From the NCBI GenBank assembly GCA_963740555.1, contig CAVUES010000005.1, positions 1-64,000 on the forward strand: a stretch of 64,000 nucleotides of DNA, given 5' to 3'. Position 1 is the first letter of the stretch. Each line of letters starts with the position of its first letter. The DNA is from Mayfieldus sp963740555. GTDB taxonomy: Bacteria; Actinomycetota; Thermoleophilia; Solirubrobacterales; 70-9. Under the pieces are notes generated by a model. The model searched no databases. It was not told the DNA's origin and saw only the letters and a program-made list of their open reading frames with translations. Of this stretch, positions 28,401 to 37,098 are shown one piece after another. A program made the position numbers and the translations under genes.

Positions 28401-29996
28401 TCAGAGGTCAACGGCGCGACCGACCGAGAATCCGTCCAGCTCGAGGATCTTGTCGATCGTGGACCGGTGCACCGGGGCGTCGGTGGTCAGGGCCATCACC
28501 GCGCGATCGCCCGACTGCTCGGCGCCGACGGCTGCCGAGATGATGTTGACGCCCTCCTCCCCGAACGCCGTCCCAACCCTGCCGATCATTCCCGGCTGGT
28601 CGCTGTAGCGGAAGACCGCTATGTGGTCGGCGAAGGGAAGGAAGAACTCCTCGCCCCACACCGAGACCAGGTAGGGCTCATTGCGGGGGCCGACGCCGGT
28701 ACCGGCGACCTCGACCACGTCGTCACCCGATTCGATCCGCACCGTCACCAGCTCGGTGAAGTCCTCGGAGAGGACGTCGCGCTGCTCGACCAGGTCGATG
28801 CCGCGCTGCTCCGCCATGTGCGGGGCGTTGACGAGGTTGACCGGCTCCTCGGTGTGCCCGGAGAGGATCCCGACCAGGACCGCGATCCCGAGCAGGCGGG
28901 TGTCGTGCTCGGCTATCCGGCCACGGAACTCGGCCACGACGCGGTCGATCGAGCCGTTGCCGAGTCCCTGGGCGAGACGGCCGAGCTTCTCGCTCAGCGG
29001 CACGAAGGGGGCCAGCGCCTCCATCTCCTCCGGCCGAATGGAGACGATGTTGACCGCATTCGTGACCACGCCGCCGGTCAGTGCCGCGGTCACCTGTTCG
29101 GCGGTCACCTGGCCGGCGCGGTCCTGCGCCTCCGCCGTCGACGCGCCGAGATGAGGGGTGACGACCACGTCGTCGCGCTGAAAGATCGGGTGCTCGGTGA
29201 AGGGCTCCTCGGGGAACACGTCGAGCGCCGCTCCGGCGATCTTTCCCGACTCCAGTCCCTCGACCAGCGCATCGAGGTCGATAAGCTCGCCGCGGGCGCA
29301 GTTGACGATCATCACCTCGTCGCGCATCTGGGAGATCGCCTCGGCGTCGATCCAGTTCTCGGTCTCCGGGGTCTTCGGCAGGTGCAGGGTGATGATGTCG
29401 GCGCGCGCGTAGAAGTCCGAGGTGTCCCCCACGCCCTCGGCCCCGAGCTCGCGAAAGCGCTCCGCGGAGACGAACTTGTCGAAGGCGATCACTTCCATCT
29501 CGAACGCCTGCGCGCGCTTGGCGACCAGCTGGCCGATGCGCCCGAAGCCGAGAACGCCGAGCGTCTTTCCGTAGAGCTCCACGCCGCCGAACCGCGACCG
29601 CTCCCAATCGCCCCCGGTCAGCGAGCCATGGGCCTGCGGGACGTTGCGGAACAGCGCCAGGATCAGCGCCATCGTGTGCTCGGCCGCGGCCACCGAATTG
29701 GACTCCGGCGCGTTGGCGACGATGATCCCGCGTCGGGTCGCCGCCTCGATGTCGACGTTGTCGACGCCGGTCCCGGCCCTGCCGATCACCTTGAGGCGAT
29801 CGGCGCGATCGATCAGGTCGGCGGTCAGCTTGGTCCCGGAGCGGATCAGGATCGCGTCGTAGTCGCCGATCCTCTCCGCCAGATCGCCGTCGGACATCTC
29901 GAGACCGAGGTCGACGTCGAAGTTCTGCCGCAGCAGCTCGACCCCGGAGTCGGCGATCCGCTCCTTGACCAGGACGCGCTGGGCTTCGTCGGCCAC
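28401..29996 (-). CDS. serA: D-3-phosphoglycerate dehydrogenase
   Basis: First step of serine synthesis. The 531-residue long form has a catalytic and NAD domain with GRAGTGVDNVDIEAATRRG, LGVLGFGRIGQLVAKRA and catalytic His in TPHLGASTAEAQ. An intervening (ASB) domain follows at about 320-450, then a C-terminal ACT domain starting near ADHIAVFRYSDQPGMIGRVG, which binds serine for feedback in related enzymes. The start is GTG 29996; its G is also the last base of the upstream aminotransferase stop codon (TAGTG), so the genes are tightly coupled. Pairing with that aminotransferase suggests both serve serine formation. Confidence 0.95.
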   Translation of the reverse strand: MADEAQRVLVKERIADSGVELLRQNFDVDLGLEMSDGDLAERIGDYDAILIRSGTKLTADLIDRADRLKVIGRAGTGVDNVDIEAATRRGIIVANAPESNSVAAAEHTMALILALFRNVPQAHGSLTGGDWERSRFGGVELYGKTLGVLGFGRIGQLVAKRAQAFEMEVIAFDKFVSAERFRELGAEGVGDTSDFYARADIITLHLPKTPETENWIDAEAISQMRDEVMIVNCARGELIDLDALVEGLESGKIAGAALDVFPEEPFTEHPIFQRDDVVVTPHLGASTAEAQDRAGQVTAEQVTAALTGGVVTNAVNIVSIRPEEMEALAPFVPLSEKLGRLAQGLGNGSIDRVVAEFRGRIAEHDTRLLGIAVLVGILSGHTEEPVNLVNAPHMAEQRGIDLVEQRDVLSEDFTELVTVRIESGDDVVEVAGTGVGPRNEPYLVSVWGEEFFLPFADHIAVFRYSDQPGMIGRVGTAFGEEGVNIISAAVGAEQSGDRAVMALTTDAPVHRSTIDKILELDGFSVGRAVDL

Positions 29997-31186
29997 TAAC
30001 TGACCGGCTCGGGGGCGACGCCGGCTTCGGCGAACACGCGCTCGGCGGCTCCGGCACCCGAACCCGGCTCGGCGTCGTGGCCGAGCTCGCGGACCGCCAT
30101 CTCCAATCCGGTCAGGGCAACGACGATGTCGAAGGCGCCGTAGTAGCCACAGTGGGCGATGCGCACGATCTTGCCCTTCAGGTGGCCCTGGCCCCCGGCG
30201 ACCGTGATGCCGAATCGGTCGCGCATCAGCTTCGGCACCGCGGCGCCGTCGATCGAATCGGGCATCCTGGCGACGGTGACCACGTTTGCGTCCGGGTCGT
30301 CGGGGCCGAAGCGCTCCAGGCCCATCGCCTCGATGCCGGCGCGGGCGGCGCGGGCGAGCAGCGCATGGCGCTCGAACACTTCCTCGAGCCCCTCCTCGAA
30401 GATCAGCTCCAGCGCAACGTCGAGCGCGCGCCAGAGGGTCACGACCGGTGTGAAGGGGCTATTGGCCGGCTGCTCGCGCTGGCCCTTCGCGGTCTTCGCC
30501 CAGTCGAAGTAGTAGCGGCGACCGGGGTTCTCGGCCGCGGCAGCGAGCGCCCGCTCCGAGACCGACGCGAAGGCGAGGCCGGGCGGCGTCATCAGCGACT
30601 TCTGCGAGCCGCCGATCACCACGTCGACACCCCATTCGTCCTGGGGCAGATCGACGGCGCCGATGCCCGAGATCGCATCGACCGCGAGCAGGGTGTCGTG
30701 GGCGCGGGCGACCTCGGCCAGAGCCTGGACGTCGTTGAGGACGCCGGTCGAGGTCTCCGACTGGGTGCTGAACAGGGCCCGAGCGGGGCGCGCCAGCTTC
30801 GCCAGCGCCTGGCCGACCTGGTCCGGATCCACCTTCTCGCCCCATTCGAACTCGAGATGGGTCGTCTCAGCGCCAAAGGCCTCGCACATCTCGGCCCAGC
30901 GCTGGCCGAACTTGCCCGCTGAAGCGACCACGGCCGGCTCTCCCGGCACGACCAGGTTGGCGACCGCCGACTCCATCGCGCCGGAGCCAGACGCGGCGAA
31001 GGAGAGCACGTCGTTCTCGGTCCGGAATACCTTCGGAAGGCGCTCCAGCGCGCGCTGGTAGACCTCGACGAAGGCGGGCGCGCGGTGATAGGTGATCGGC
31101 TCCGCCATCACCTGCGAGACCCGGGGCGGCAGCGGCGTCGGGCCGGCGGTCATCAGGTACTGCTTGTTGAAGATTCCCTTGTTCAT
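29996..31186 (-). CDS. Class V aminotransferase (serine-pyruvate/SerC-like) paired with serA
   Basis: A 396-residue PLP enzyme: QYLMTAGPTPLPPRVSQVMA at the N-terminus, FAASGSGAMESAVANL, AVDAISGIGAVDLPQDEWGVDV, and the PLP-lysine motif GGSQKSLMTPPGLAF. The fold is that of serine-glyoxylate/alanine-glyoxylate aminotransferases. Its coupling to serA (one-base overlap) suggests it works as the phosphoserine aminotransferase, as in other organisms lacking classical SerC; a serine-pyruvate or glyoxylate role is the alternative. The start is ATG 31186 (MNKGIFNKQYL); an ATG at 31216 would add ten unlikely residues. It diverges from the DUF4389 genes. Confidence 0.88.
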   Translation of the reverse strand: MNKGIFNKQYLMTAGPTPLPPRVSQVMAEPITYHRAPAFVEVYQRALERLPKVFRTENDVLSFAASGSGAMESAVANLVVPGEPAVVASAGKFGQRWAEMCEAFGAETTHLEFEWGEKVDPDQVGQALAKLARPARALFSTQSETSTGVLNDVQALAEVARAHDTLLAVDAISGIGAVDLPQDEWGVDVVIGGSQKSLMTPPGLAFASVSERALAAAAENPGRRYYFDWAKTAKGQREQPANSPFTPVVTLWRALDVALELIFEEGLEEVFERHALLARAARAGIEAMGLERFGPDDPDANVVTVARMPDSIDGAAVPKLMRDRFGITVAGGQGHLKGKIVRIAHCGYYGAFDIVVALTGLEMAVRELGHDAEPGSGAGAAERVFAEAGVAPEPVS

Positions 31187-31358
31187 GATCGTGCCTGTGG
31201 TAGGCAGGAGATTCACAGGTTATTGGTCGCCGTGGTCGTGCACGCGGCCAGTCTCGGGCGGGTTATCCGTCCACTCACCCGAGTGGCGTCGGCGACGCGG
31301 TCTACTCTGCGCACGCGGGCCTGAGGGTTGGGCCAACCCAAGCGATCGGAGGACCCCG

Positions 31359-32000
31359 ATGTACCCAGTGACCTACGAGGCGGACTATCCCGGCGCGGGC
31401 CGAAACCGGCTCACGACCTTCTTCCGCTACATCGTCGCGATCCCGTGGTTCATCGTCGCGGCCATCTACGGCTTCGTCGCCGAGATTGCCGTCGTGATCG
31501 CATGGTTCGCGATCGTGTTCACCGGCCAGTACCCGGAGGGCCTCTACAACTTCGTCGGAGGCTACGTGCGCTTCCATGCCCGCGTCAACGCTTTCCTCTA
31601 CCTCGGCACCGACGAGTGGCCGCCGTTCAACGGCGATGAGAACCCGTCCTATCCGATTCGGGTCGGCGTGCCGTCGCCGAAGCCGGAATACAGCCGACTG
31701 AAGACGGGCTTCCGGCTGATCATCGGCATCCCGGTGATCCTGCTTGCCTATGTGCAGTCCCTGATCGCGATCGTGATCGCGTTCATCGGCTGGTTTGCGA
31801 TCCTCTTCACCGGCAACCTCTCCGAGGGCTTGTTCGACCCGCTGCGGTCGGCGCTCGCCTACATGACGCGGGCCACGGCTTACTTCGCTCTGCTCACCGA
31901 GGACTACCCGCCGTTCTCGCTCGAGCAGTCCGGTGCCGCGGCCCAACCCGCCGCACCGCCTCCCCCGCCCGAGCCGCCCGCCCCGGGCGCGCCTCAATAG
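31359..32000 (+). CDS. DUF4389-type membrane protein, copy 1
   Basis: A 213-residue integral membrane protein. The start MYPVTYEADY at ATG 31359 is preceded by CGGAGGA. Two internally similar halves each have an aromatic/charged lead-in (RNRLTTFFRYIVAIPW; SRLKTGFRLIIGIPVILL), a pair of helices, a FTGQYPEGLYNF or FTGNLSEGLFD loop and a YFALLTEDYPPF-type ending. The tail is Pro/Ala-rich. The neighbouring gene (32032) is a paralog with the same layout, so a local duplication occurred. Function unknown in this family. Confidence 0.85.
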   Translation: MYPVTYEADYPGAGRNRLTTFFRYIVAIPWFIVAAIYGFVAEIAVVIAWFAIVFTGQYPEGLYNFVGGYVRFHARVNAFLYLGTDEWPPFNGDENPSYPIRVGVPSPKPEYSRLKTGFRLIIGIPVILLAYVQSLIAIVIAFIGWFAILFTGNLSEGLFDPLRSALAYMTRATAYFALLTEDYPPFSLEQSGAAAQPAAPPPPPEPPAPGAPQ

Positions 32001-32031
32001 CCCGAGCCGGCAAACGAGATTGGAGGTCTAG

Positions 32032-32664
32032 ATGTACCCAATCAGCTACGAAGCCGACTACGTCAGGGAGAGGAACAGGCTGACGACGTTCTTCCGCCTC
32101 ATTCTCGCGATCCCCTGGCTGATCGTCGCCTACATCTACGAGATCGCGGCCTTCGTGGTCGTCGTCATCGCCTGGTTCGCATTGGTGATCCTGGGCCGAT
32201 ACCCGCAGTGGGCCTACGAATTCAATGCCGGGGTGCTTCGGTACTTCATCCGTTTCTTCGCCTGGGTCGCGCTGCAGACGGACCAGTTCCCGCCCTTCGG
32301 AATCGGGCCCGACCCGACCTACCCGGTGCGCCTGCAGGTGGCGCAACGGGCGGAGAAGCAGAGTCGGCTGAAGGCGTTGTTCCGGATCGTCCTCATCCTG
32401 CCCCTGATCGTGCTTCAGTACGCGATCAATGTCATCCACACGGGGGCCGCGCTGGTGGCCTGGTTGACGATCGTCTTCCGCGGCTACCAACCGGCCGGGA
32501 TCCACAACGCGCTTGCCTTCACGACCGCCTGGCACGCCCGAACGACCGGCTACCTGCTCTTGCTGCGAGACGAGTACCCGCCGGTCGGCGACGAGCCGGT
32601 CCAGGTTGGCGACGTGCCCGCCGCCGGTCAGCCGGCGTTCGGTGGGGCCGCCGCGGGCCAGTAG
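32032..32664 (+). CDS. DUF4389-type membrane protein, copy 2
   Basis: A 210-residue paralog of the preceding gene, starting 31 nt after its stop. The Shine-Dalgarno TTGGAGGT lies 5 nt before ATG 32032. It keeps the same repeated layout: ERNRLTTFFRLILAIPWLIV, a LGRYPQWAYEFNAGVLRY loop, then QSRLKALFRIVLILPLIV, a FRGYQPAGIHNALAF loop and LLLRDEYPPVGDEP. Four membrane helices are predicted. The two proteins may form a hetero-oligomer; this is a guess from their pairing. A cupin gene follows at once. Confidence 0.85.
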   Translation: MYPISYEADYVRERNRLTTFFRLILAIPWLIVAYIYEIAAFVVVVIAWFALVILGRYPQWAYEFNAGVLRYFIRFFAWVALQTDQFPPFGIGPDPTYPVRLQVAQRAEKQSRLKALFRIVLILPLIVLQYAINVIHTGAALVAWLTIVFRGYQPAGIHNALAFTTAWHARTTGYLLLLRDEYPPVGDEPVQVGDVPAAGQPAFGGAAAGQ

Positions 32665-32668
32665 GGAA

Positions 32669-33100
32669 TTGGCTGAGAACCCAACCGGGGTCGTCGAGGG
32701 AGATGGCTACGCCGTAGCCGACCTCGGCGACCTCGGCGAGGGCTATGGCTTTCGCAAGATCCGCCGCGCGCTCGGCGTCGAGGCGTTCGGGGTCAACGCG
32801 ATCGTGCTGCCGCCGGGCACGGAAACCGGGCGGCACTACCACGACGAGCAGCAGGAGCTGTACTTCGTCCACAGTGGCCGCCTCGAGTTCGAGTTCGGCG
32901 ACGGTTCCAAGCACGAGTTGGGGCCGGGCGGGCTGGCGCGGGTCGATGCGTCCACGGTGCGCAAGATGCGCAACGCCAGCGACTCAGAGGACGCGATCTA
33001 CGTGATCGTCGGCGGCAAGGGCGGATATGTGGGCCGCGACGGCCGTCTGCCTGAGGGTGAGACCGAGGGCCTCATCCACGGCGACTCGCCGGGGGCATAG
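32669..33100 (+). CDS. Small single-domain cupin protein
   Basis: A 143-residue cupin_2 protein. The two conserved cupin motifs are visible: PPGTETGRHYHDEQQELYFV (His-His-Glu metal ligands) and ELGPGGLARVDASTVRKMRN, where the usual second His is replaced. The start is placed at TTG 32669, four bases after the stop of the DUF4389 gene, because no ATG or GTG fits the domain start; this is uncertain. Such proteins bind metals and small ligands or act as isomerases or dioxygenases; the function here is unknown. Confidence 0.75.
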   Translation: MAENPTGVVEGDGYAVADLGDLGEGYGFRKIRRALGVEAFGVNAIVLPPGTETGRHYHDEQQELYFVHSGRLEFEFGDGSKHELGPGGLARVDASTVRKMRNASDSEDAIYVIVGGKGGYVGRDGRLPEGETEGLIHGDSPGA

Positions 33101-33110
33101 CCGACCGGGA

Positions 33111-33410
33111 CTACTTGGCGTATTGATGAAGGAGCTGTAGCTCGATCCGCTCGGACGGGCTTGCCAGCAGCGCGCCGATGCGGTCGTTGAAGCTGGCGAA
33201 CTCGGGGTCGCTGTTGACGGCGTCCGCGGCCTCCCGATCCGTGAAGACTCCGATCCCCCGCACCAGTCCCGCAGCCTCGTCACCGACGACCAGCACGCTC
33301 TCGAGCGCCGGGTGGCTGCTGAGAAAGTTGGCGGCGAACTCGGAGTAGATCTCGGCGACCTGGTCGAAGTGCCCGGGCTTGGCGTGCAGAGTGAATTCGG
33401 CTACATGCAT
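33111..33410 (-). CDS. Small ABM-like (dimeric alpha/beta barrel) protein
   Basis: A 99-residue protein starting MHVAEFTLHAKPGHFDQVAE at ATG 33410. The pattern of a strand, the phrase KPGHFDQVAEIYSEFA, and SHPALESVLVVGDEA resembles antibiotic-biosynthesis-monooxygenase (ABM)/EthD-like ferredoxin folds. A second short helix-strand unit ends in LQLLHQYAK. It is the last gene of a tight minus-strand run menE, SnoaL-like, ilvC, this gene (15-nt gap from ilvC). Function unknown; no link to valine synthesis is evident beyond cotranscription. Confidence 0.65.
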   Translation of the reverse strand: MHVAEFTLHAKPGHFDQVAEIYSEFAANFLSSHPALESVLVVGDEAAGLVRGIGVFTDREAADAVNSDPEFASFNDRIGALLASPSERIELQLLHQYAK

Positions 33411-33424
33411 TGGACGATCCCTGC

Positions 33425-34429
33425 TCAGAAGTCCTGCTCGATCCAGGGCATCATGTCGCGCAGCTCCTTGCCGACCTCCTCGACCTGATGGCCGGCGGCC
33501 TCGTCGCGCATGCGCTGGAAGTTCTCGCCCCCCGCGCGGTTCTCGGCGATCCACTCCTTGGCGAACTCGCCGGACTGGATGTCGGCGAGGATCTGCTTCA
33601 TAGCCGCCCGCGACTCGGGCCCGATCACCTTCGGCCCGCGGGTCATGTCGCCGTACTCGGCCGTGTTGGAGATCGAGTAACGCATGCCCTGGATCCCCTT
33701 CTCGTACATCAGGTCGACGATCAGCTTCAGCTCGTGTAGGCACTCGAAGTAGGCCAGGCGAGGGTCATAGCCCGCCTCCACGAGGGTCTCGAAGCCGGCC
33801 CGCACCAGTTCCGTGGCGCCGCCGCAGAGCACCGACTGCTCGCCGAACAGATCGGTCTCGCACTCGTCCTTGAAGGTGGTCTCGATGACCCCGGCGCGCC
33901 CGCCGCCGATCCCGCTCGCGTAGGCGAGCACCGTGTCGCGTGCGGTCCCGGTCGCGTCCTGGTGCACCGCCATCAGGCAGGGCACGCCGCGGCCCTCGGT
34001 GAACTGGCGGCGCACCAGATGCCCGGGGCCCTTCGGCGCCACCATCCCCACATCGACGCCGGGCGGCGGGACGATCTGCTCGAAGTGGATCGAGAAGCCG
34101 TGGGCGAACATCAGCAGGTTGCCCTCCGCTATCCCGTCGGAGATCTCCGCCTCCCAGACCTCGGCCTGCTTCTCGTCAGGCAAAAGAATCATCACCACGT
34201 CGCCACGGCTCGCCGCGTCGGCAACGCCCAGCACCTCGAGCCCCTCAGCCTCAGCGTCGGCGCGGCTCGACGAGCCCTCGCGCAACCCGACCACCACGTC
34301 GACGCCCGAGTCCTTGAGGTTCAGCGCGTGGGCGTGGCCCTGCGAGCCGTAGCCGAGGATCGCGACCGTCTTGCCCTTCAGGTTGGCGAGGTCGGCGTCG
34401 GCGTCGTAGAAGATGCCTTCGGAGCTCAT
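33425..34429 (-). CDS. ilvC: Ketol-acid reductoisomerase, class I
   Basis: Isomerises and reduces acetolactate or acetohydroxybutyrate in valine, leucine and isoleucine synthesis, using NADPH and Mg2+. The 334-residue product is class I length. GYGSQGHAHALNLKDSGVDV is the Rossmann motif, HGFSIHFEQI, VAPKGPGHLVRRQFTEGRGVP, and the metal ligands DLFGEQSVLCGG and ECLHELKLIVDLMYEKG follow in order. It is separated from ilvB-ilvN by about 8 kb of menaquinone genes. It starts at ATG 34429, 13 nt downstream of the SnoaL-like gene. No leader peptide was found before it. Confidence 0.96.
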   Translation of the reverse strand: MSSEGIFYDADADLANLKGKTVAILGYGSQGHAHALNLKDSGVDVVVGLREGSSSRADAEAEGLEVLGVADAASRGDVVMILLPDEKQAEVWEAEISDGIAEGNLLMFAHGFSIHFEQIVPPPGVDVGMVAPKGPGHLVRRQFTEGRGVPCLMAVHQDATGTARDTVLAYASGIGGGRAGVIETTFKDECETDLFGEQSVLCGGATELVRAGFETLVEAGYDPRLAYFECLHELKLIVDLMYEKGIQGMRYSISNTAEYGDMTRGPKVIGPESRAAMKQILADIQSGEFAKEWIAENRAGGENFQRMRDEAAGHQVEEVGKELRDMMPWIEQDF

Positions 34430-34442
34430 CGAGGGCGAGATC

Positions 34443-34823
34443 CTACGCGTCGGGGCGCTTCAGGTACCACTCGACGAAATCGACGCAGCGTCCCTCGTCG
34501 TCAAAGCGGATCACGAAGCAGTTCTCGTAGACACGGGCGACCTCCCCTCCCGGCTCGTCGCTGTAGCTGCTCGTGCCGACCGCGACGGCGGTGTCGCCGT
34601 CGACTGCAACCGGGTGATACTCCGCCTTGAAGGTGCCCAGCTCGTCGGGCTCGTCGAGCCACGACTCGACGATTGCCTCGCGTCCGCGGATCGGCTCGTC
34701 GAACGGGTGGTAGCGGTACTCGGCGTCCTCGGCGAACAGCTCCCCGATCTGCTCGCGGTCGTAGCTGGCCCACGCCTCGATGTAGCGCGCCAGCCAATCG
34801 GCGATCGCGTCGCGGTCGGTCAT
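34443..34823 (-). CDS. SnoaL-like / NTF2-fold small protein
   Basis: A 126-residue protein with the alpha-helix plus curved-sheet pattern of the NTF2-like superfamily: MTDRDAIADWLARYIEAWAS, LFAEDAEYRYHPFDEPIRGRE, then strands ending ENCFVIRFDDEGRCVDFVEW. It is most like SnoaL-type polyketide cyclase relatives, many of which have no known activity. It lies between menE and ilvC with 10- and 13-nt gaps and is therefore probably cotranscribed. No catalytic role can be assigned from sequence. Confidence 0.75.
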   Translation of the reverse strand: MTDRDAIADWLARYIEAWASYDREQIGELFAEDAEYRYHPFDEPIRGREAIVESWLDEPDELGTFKAEYHPVAVDGDTAVAVGTSSYSDEPGGEVARVYENCFVIRFDDEGRCVDFVEWYLKRPDA

Positions 34824-34833
34824 CTCGCGGCCC

Positions 34834-36159
34834 TCATCGCAGTGCTCTTCGCATCAGCTTTCCCGACGGGGTGCGCGGCAGCGCCGAGGCGATCTCGATC
34901 CGCTTCGGCACCTTGTAGCCGGCCAGCTCCTCTGCGCAATGGCGGCGCAGCTCCTCGGTCGGGAGCTCGGCGTCCTCCCGTAGTACCACGACCGCGGTGA
35001 CCGCCTGCTGCCATTCGGGGTCCTCGCGCCCGATCACGGCCGCGTCGGTGACCTCGGGGTGGCGCAGCAGCACCTGCTCGACCTCGGCGGGGACGACGTT
35101 CTCGCCCCCGGTCACGATCAGGTCGTCGATGCGGTCCTCGACGTAGAGAAACCCCTCCTCGTCGATCCGCCCCAGGTCGCCGGTGTGAAGCCAGTCGTCG
35201 GCGTCGGCGCAGCCGGGGGCCACGGTCGGGCCCTGGACGAGGATCTCGCCGTCCTCGATCCGCAGGTGGGTTGTGAGCAGCGGACGCCCGGCGGAGCCGA
35301 GCTTGCGCTTCGCGTCGGCGGGCTGAAGCGTGGTCACCTGCGAGCAGGCCTCGGTGAGCCCGTAGGTCTGAACGACCTTAGCGCCGCGGCCGATCGCCTC
35401 CTCGAGGGCCTCCTCGGGCACCGGGCCACCTCCGATCAGGATCGCCCGCGGCCCCGAGAGGTCGACCTCCGCCTCGAGCAGCCGGATCAGCATCGTCGAG
35501 ACCAGCGACGCGACCGAAGCCTCGCCACCCTCCAGCGCCTCCGCGACCCGGTCGACCTCGAAGCCGTCCTGGAGCGCAACGGCGGTGCCGTAGATCACCG
35601 AGCGCATCACGATCGAGAGCCCCGAGACGTGGCTGAGGGGCAGGCAGCAGAGCCAGTGGTCGTCGGGTTGGACGCCGATGTTGAAGGCTGAGCCGACCGC
35701 GCTCCAGAGATGGTTGCCGTAGGTGAGGCCGATCGCCCGCGGGGCGCCCGAGCTTCCCCCGGTCAGCACCCGGCAGTGGACGTCGTCCATGTCGTGCTCG
35801 CCGAGCAGCGGCATGTCGGCTTCGGTCTGGGTCAGCTCGCCGGGGTCGCTGAGCTCGACCGCGGGACGCTCGGCTTTCACGATCGCCTCCCGCTCGGGCT
35901 CGCTGAGGCGCGGGTTGAGCGGCAGCAGCACGGCACCGAGCTTCATCAGCGCATGGATCAGGACGACCATCTCGCGGCCGGCCGGCATCGTGAGCGCGAC
36001 GGTGGCATCGCGCCGCACGCCGTGGGCGGCGAGCCTGCGGGCGACCCAGATCGCCTCCGCCTCGAGCTCGGCGTAGCTCATGCGAGCGCCGTCGGCGACC
36101 AGCGCCGTGCGGTCTGGAGACGTCTGTGCTCTCTGGGCAAGCCAGTTGTCGAGCTTCAT
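34834..36159 (-). CDS. menE: o-Succinylbenzoate--CoA ligase
   Basis: ANL-superfamily ligase that activates o-succinylbenzoate to its CoA ester in menaquinone synthesis. The 441-residue protein shows the P-loop-like LTGGSSGAPRAIGLTYGN, YGLTEACSQ, GCADADDWLHTGDLGRIDEEGFLYVEDR and the C-terminal catalytic-lysine region ALPRTPSGKLMRR. The short, compact form and position beside menB favour MenE over other acyl-CoA ligases. The start is ATG 36159 (MKLDNWLAQRAQTSP). It is divergent from menB with a 60-nt shared upstream region. It is followed by the SnoaL-like gene, ilvC and the ABM-like gene. Confidence 0.9.
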   Translation of the reverse strand: MKLDNWLAQRAQTSPDRTALVADGARMSYAELEAEAIWVARRLAAHGVRRDATVALTMPAGREMVVLIHALMKLGAVLLPLNPRLSEPEREAIVKAERPAVELSDPGELTQTEADMPLLGEHDMDDVHCRVLTGGSSGAPRAIGLTYGNHLWSAVGSAFNIGVQPDDHWLCCLPLSHVSGLSIVMRSVIYGTAVALQDGFEVDRVAEALEGGEASVASLVSTMLIRLLEAEVDLSGPRAILIGGGPVPEEALEEAIGRGAKVVQTYGLTEACSQVTTLQPADAKRKLGSAGRPLLTTHLRIEDGEILVQGPTVAPGCADADDWLHTGDLGRIDEEGFLYVEDRIDDLIVTGGENVVPAEVEQVLLRHPEVTDAAVIGREDPEWQQAVTAVVVLREDAELPTEELRRHCAEELAGYKVPKRIEIASALPRTPSGKLMRRALR

Positions 36160-36219
36160 GACAATCTTTGCGCCCCCATTCTTGCGGACCCCTTGACCCG
36201 CACCGCAACTCGGAACAGC

Positions 36220-37098
36220 GTGCCACAACGCCACAAAGACGCCCCACCGGAGCAGGAGCTCTACGCGCCAATCAGCTGGCAGAGCGCCGCTGAGTACGGC
36301 GACATCCTCTACGAGAAGGGCGACGGGCTGGCGAAGGTCACGATCAACCGCCCCGATCGCCGCAACGCCTTTCGCCCCCAGACCCTGGCCGAGCTGCGCG
36401 ACGCCTTCTCGCGCGCCCGCGACGACCTCGAGGTGGGCGCGATCATATTCACCGGCGCCGGGACGGAAGCTTTCTGCTCCGGCGGCGATCAGCAGATTCG
36501 CGGCGACGACGGCTACATCGGCGACGACGAGGTCGCCCAGCAGGGCGTCGGCCGGCTCGACGTCGGAGACCTGCACGTGCAGATCCGCCGGCTACCGAAG
36601 CCGGTTGTTGCGATGGTCGCCGGGTTCGCGGTCGGCGGCGGGCACATCCTGCACCTGGTCTGCGACCTGACGATCGCGGCCGACAACGCCGAATTCGGCC
36701 AGACCGGCCCCCGGGTCGGCAGCTTCGACGGCGGCTTCGGCTCCAGCCTGTTGGCTCGCAACATCGGCGTCAAGCGGGCGAAGGAGGTGTGGTTTCTGTG
36801 CCGGCTGTACTCCGCGCAGGAGGCCCTCAACATGGGCCTCGTGAACGCGGTCGTCCCGCTCGACGAGCTGGAGCGCGAGACCGTCGCTTGGTGTCGCGAG
36901 ATGACCCAGCTCTCGCCGCTCTCCCTGCGCCTGCTGAAGGCGAGCTTCAACGCCGAGGAGGACGGGCTGACCGGCCTGCAGCAGCTCTCGCACGACGCGA
37001 CGCTGCTCTTCTACATGACCGAAGAGGGCCAGGAAGGGCGCAACGCCTACCAGCAGGGACGCCGGCCCGACTTCAGCAAGTACCCGCGCCGACCTTGA
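36220..37098 (+). CDS. menB: 1,4-Dihydroxy-2-naphthoyl-CoA synthase
   Basis: Crotonase-family enzyme that closes the second ring of the naphthoquinone. The 292-residue product contains the MenB hallmarks AFCSGGDQQIRG, VAGFAVGGGHILHLVCDLTIAADNAEFGQTGP and VGSFDGGFGSSLLARNIG, and ends NAYQQGRRPDFSKYPRRP. The start GTG 36220 gives the expected N-terminus ELYAPISWQSAAEYGDILYE; the open frame upstream overlaps menE and is rejected. Its stop overlaps the menA TTG start as TTGA, so menB-menA are translationally coupled. Confidence 0.95.
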   Translation: MPQRHKDAPPEQELYAPISWQSAAEYGDILYEKGDGLAKVTINRPDRRNAFRPQTLAELRDAFSRARDDLEVGAIIFTGAGTEAFCSGGDQQIRGDDGYIGDDEVAQQGVGRLDVGDLHVQIRRLPKPVVAMVAGFAVGGGHILHLVCDLTIAADNAEFGQTGPRVGSFDGGFGSSLLARNIGVKRAKEVWFLCRLYSAQEALNMGLVNAVVPLDELERETVAWCREMTQLSPLSLRLLKASFNAEEDGLTGLQQLSHDATLLFYMTEEGQEGRNAYQQGRRPDFSKYPRRP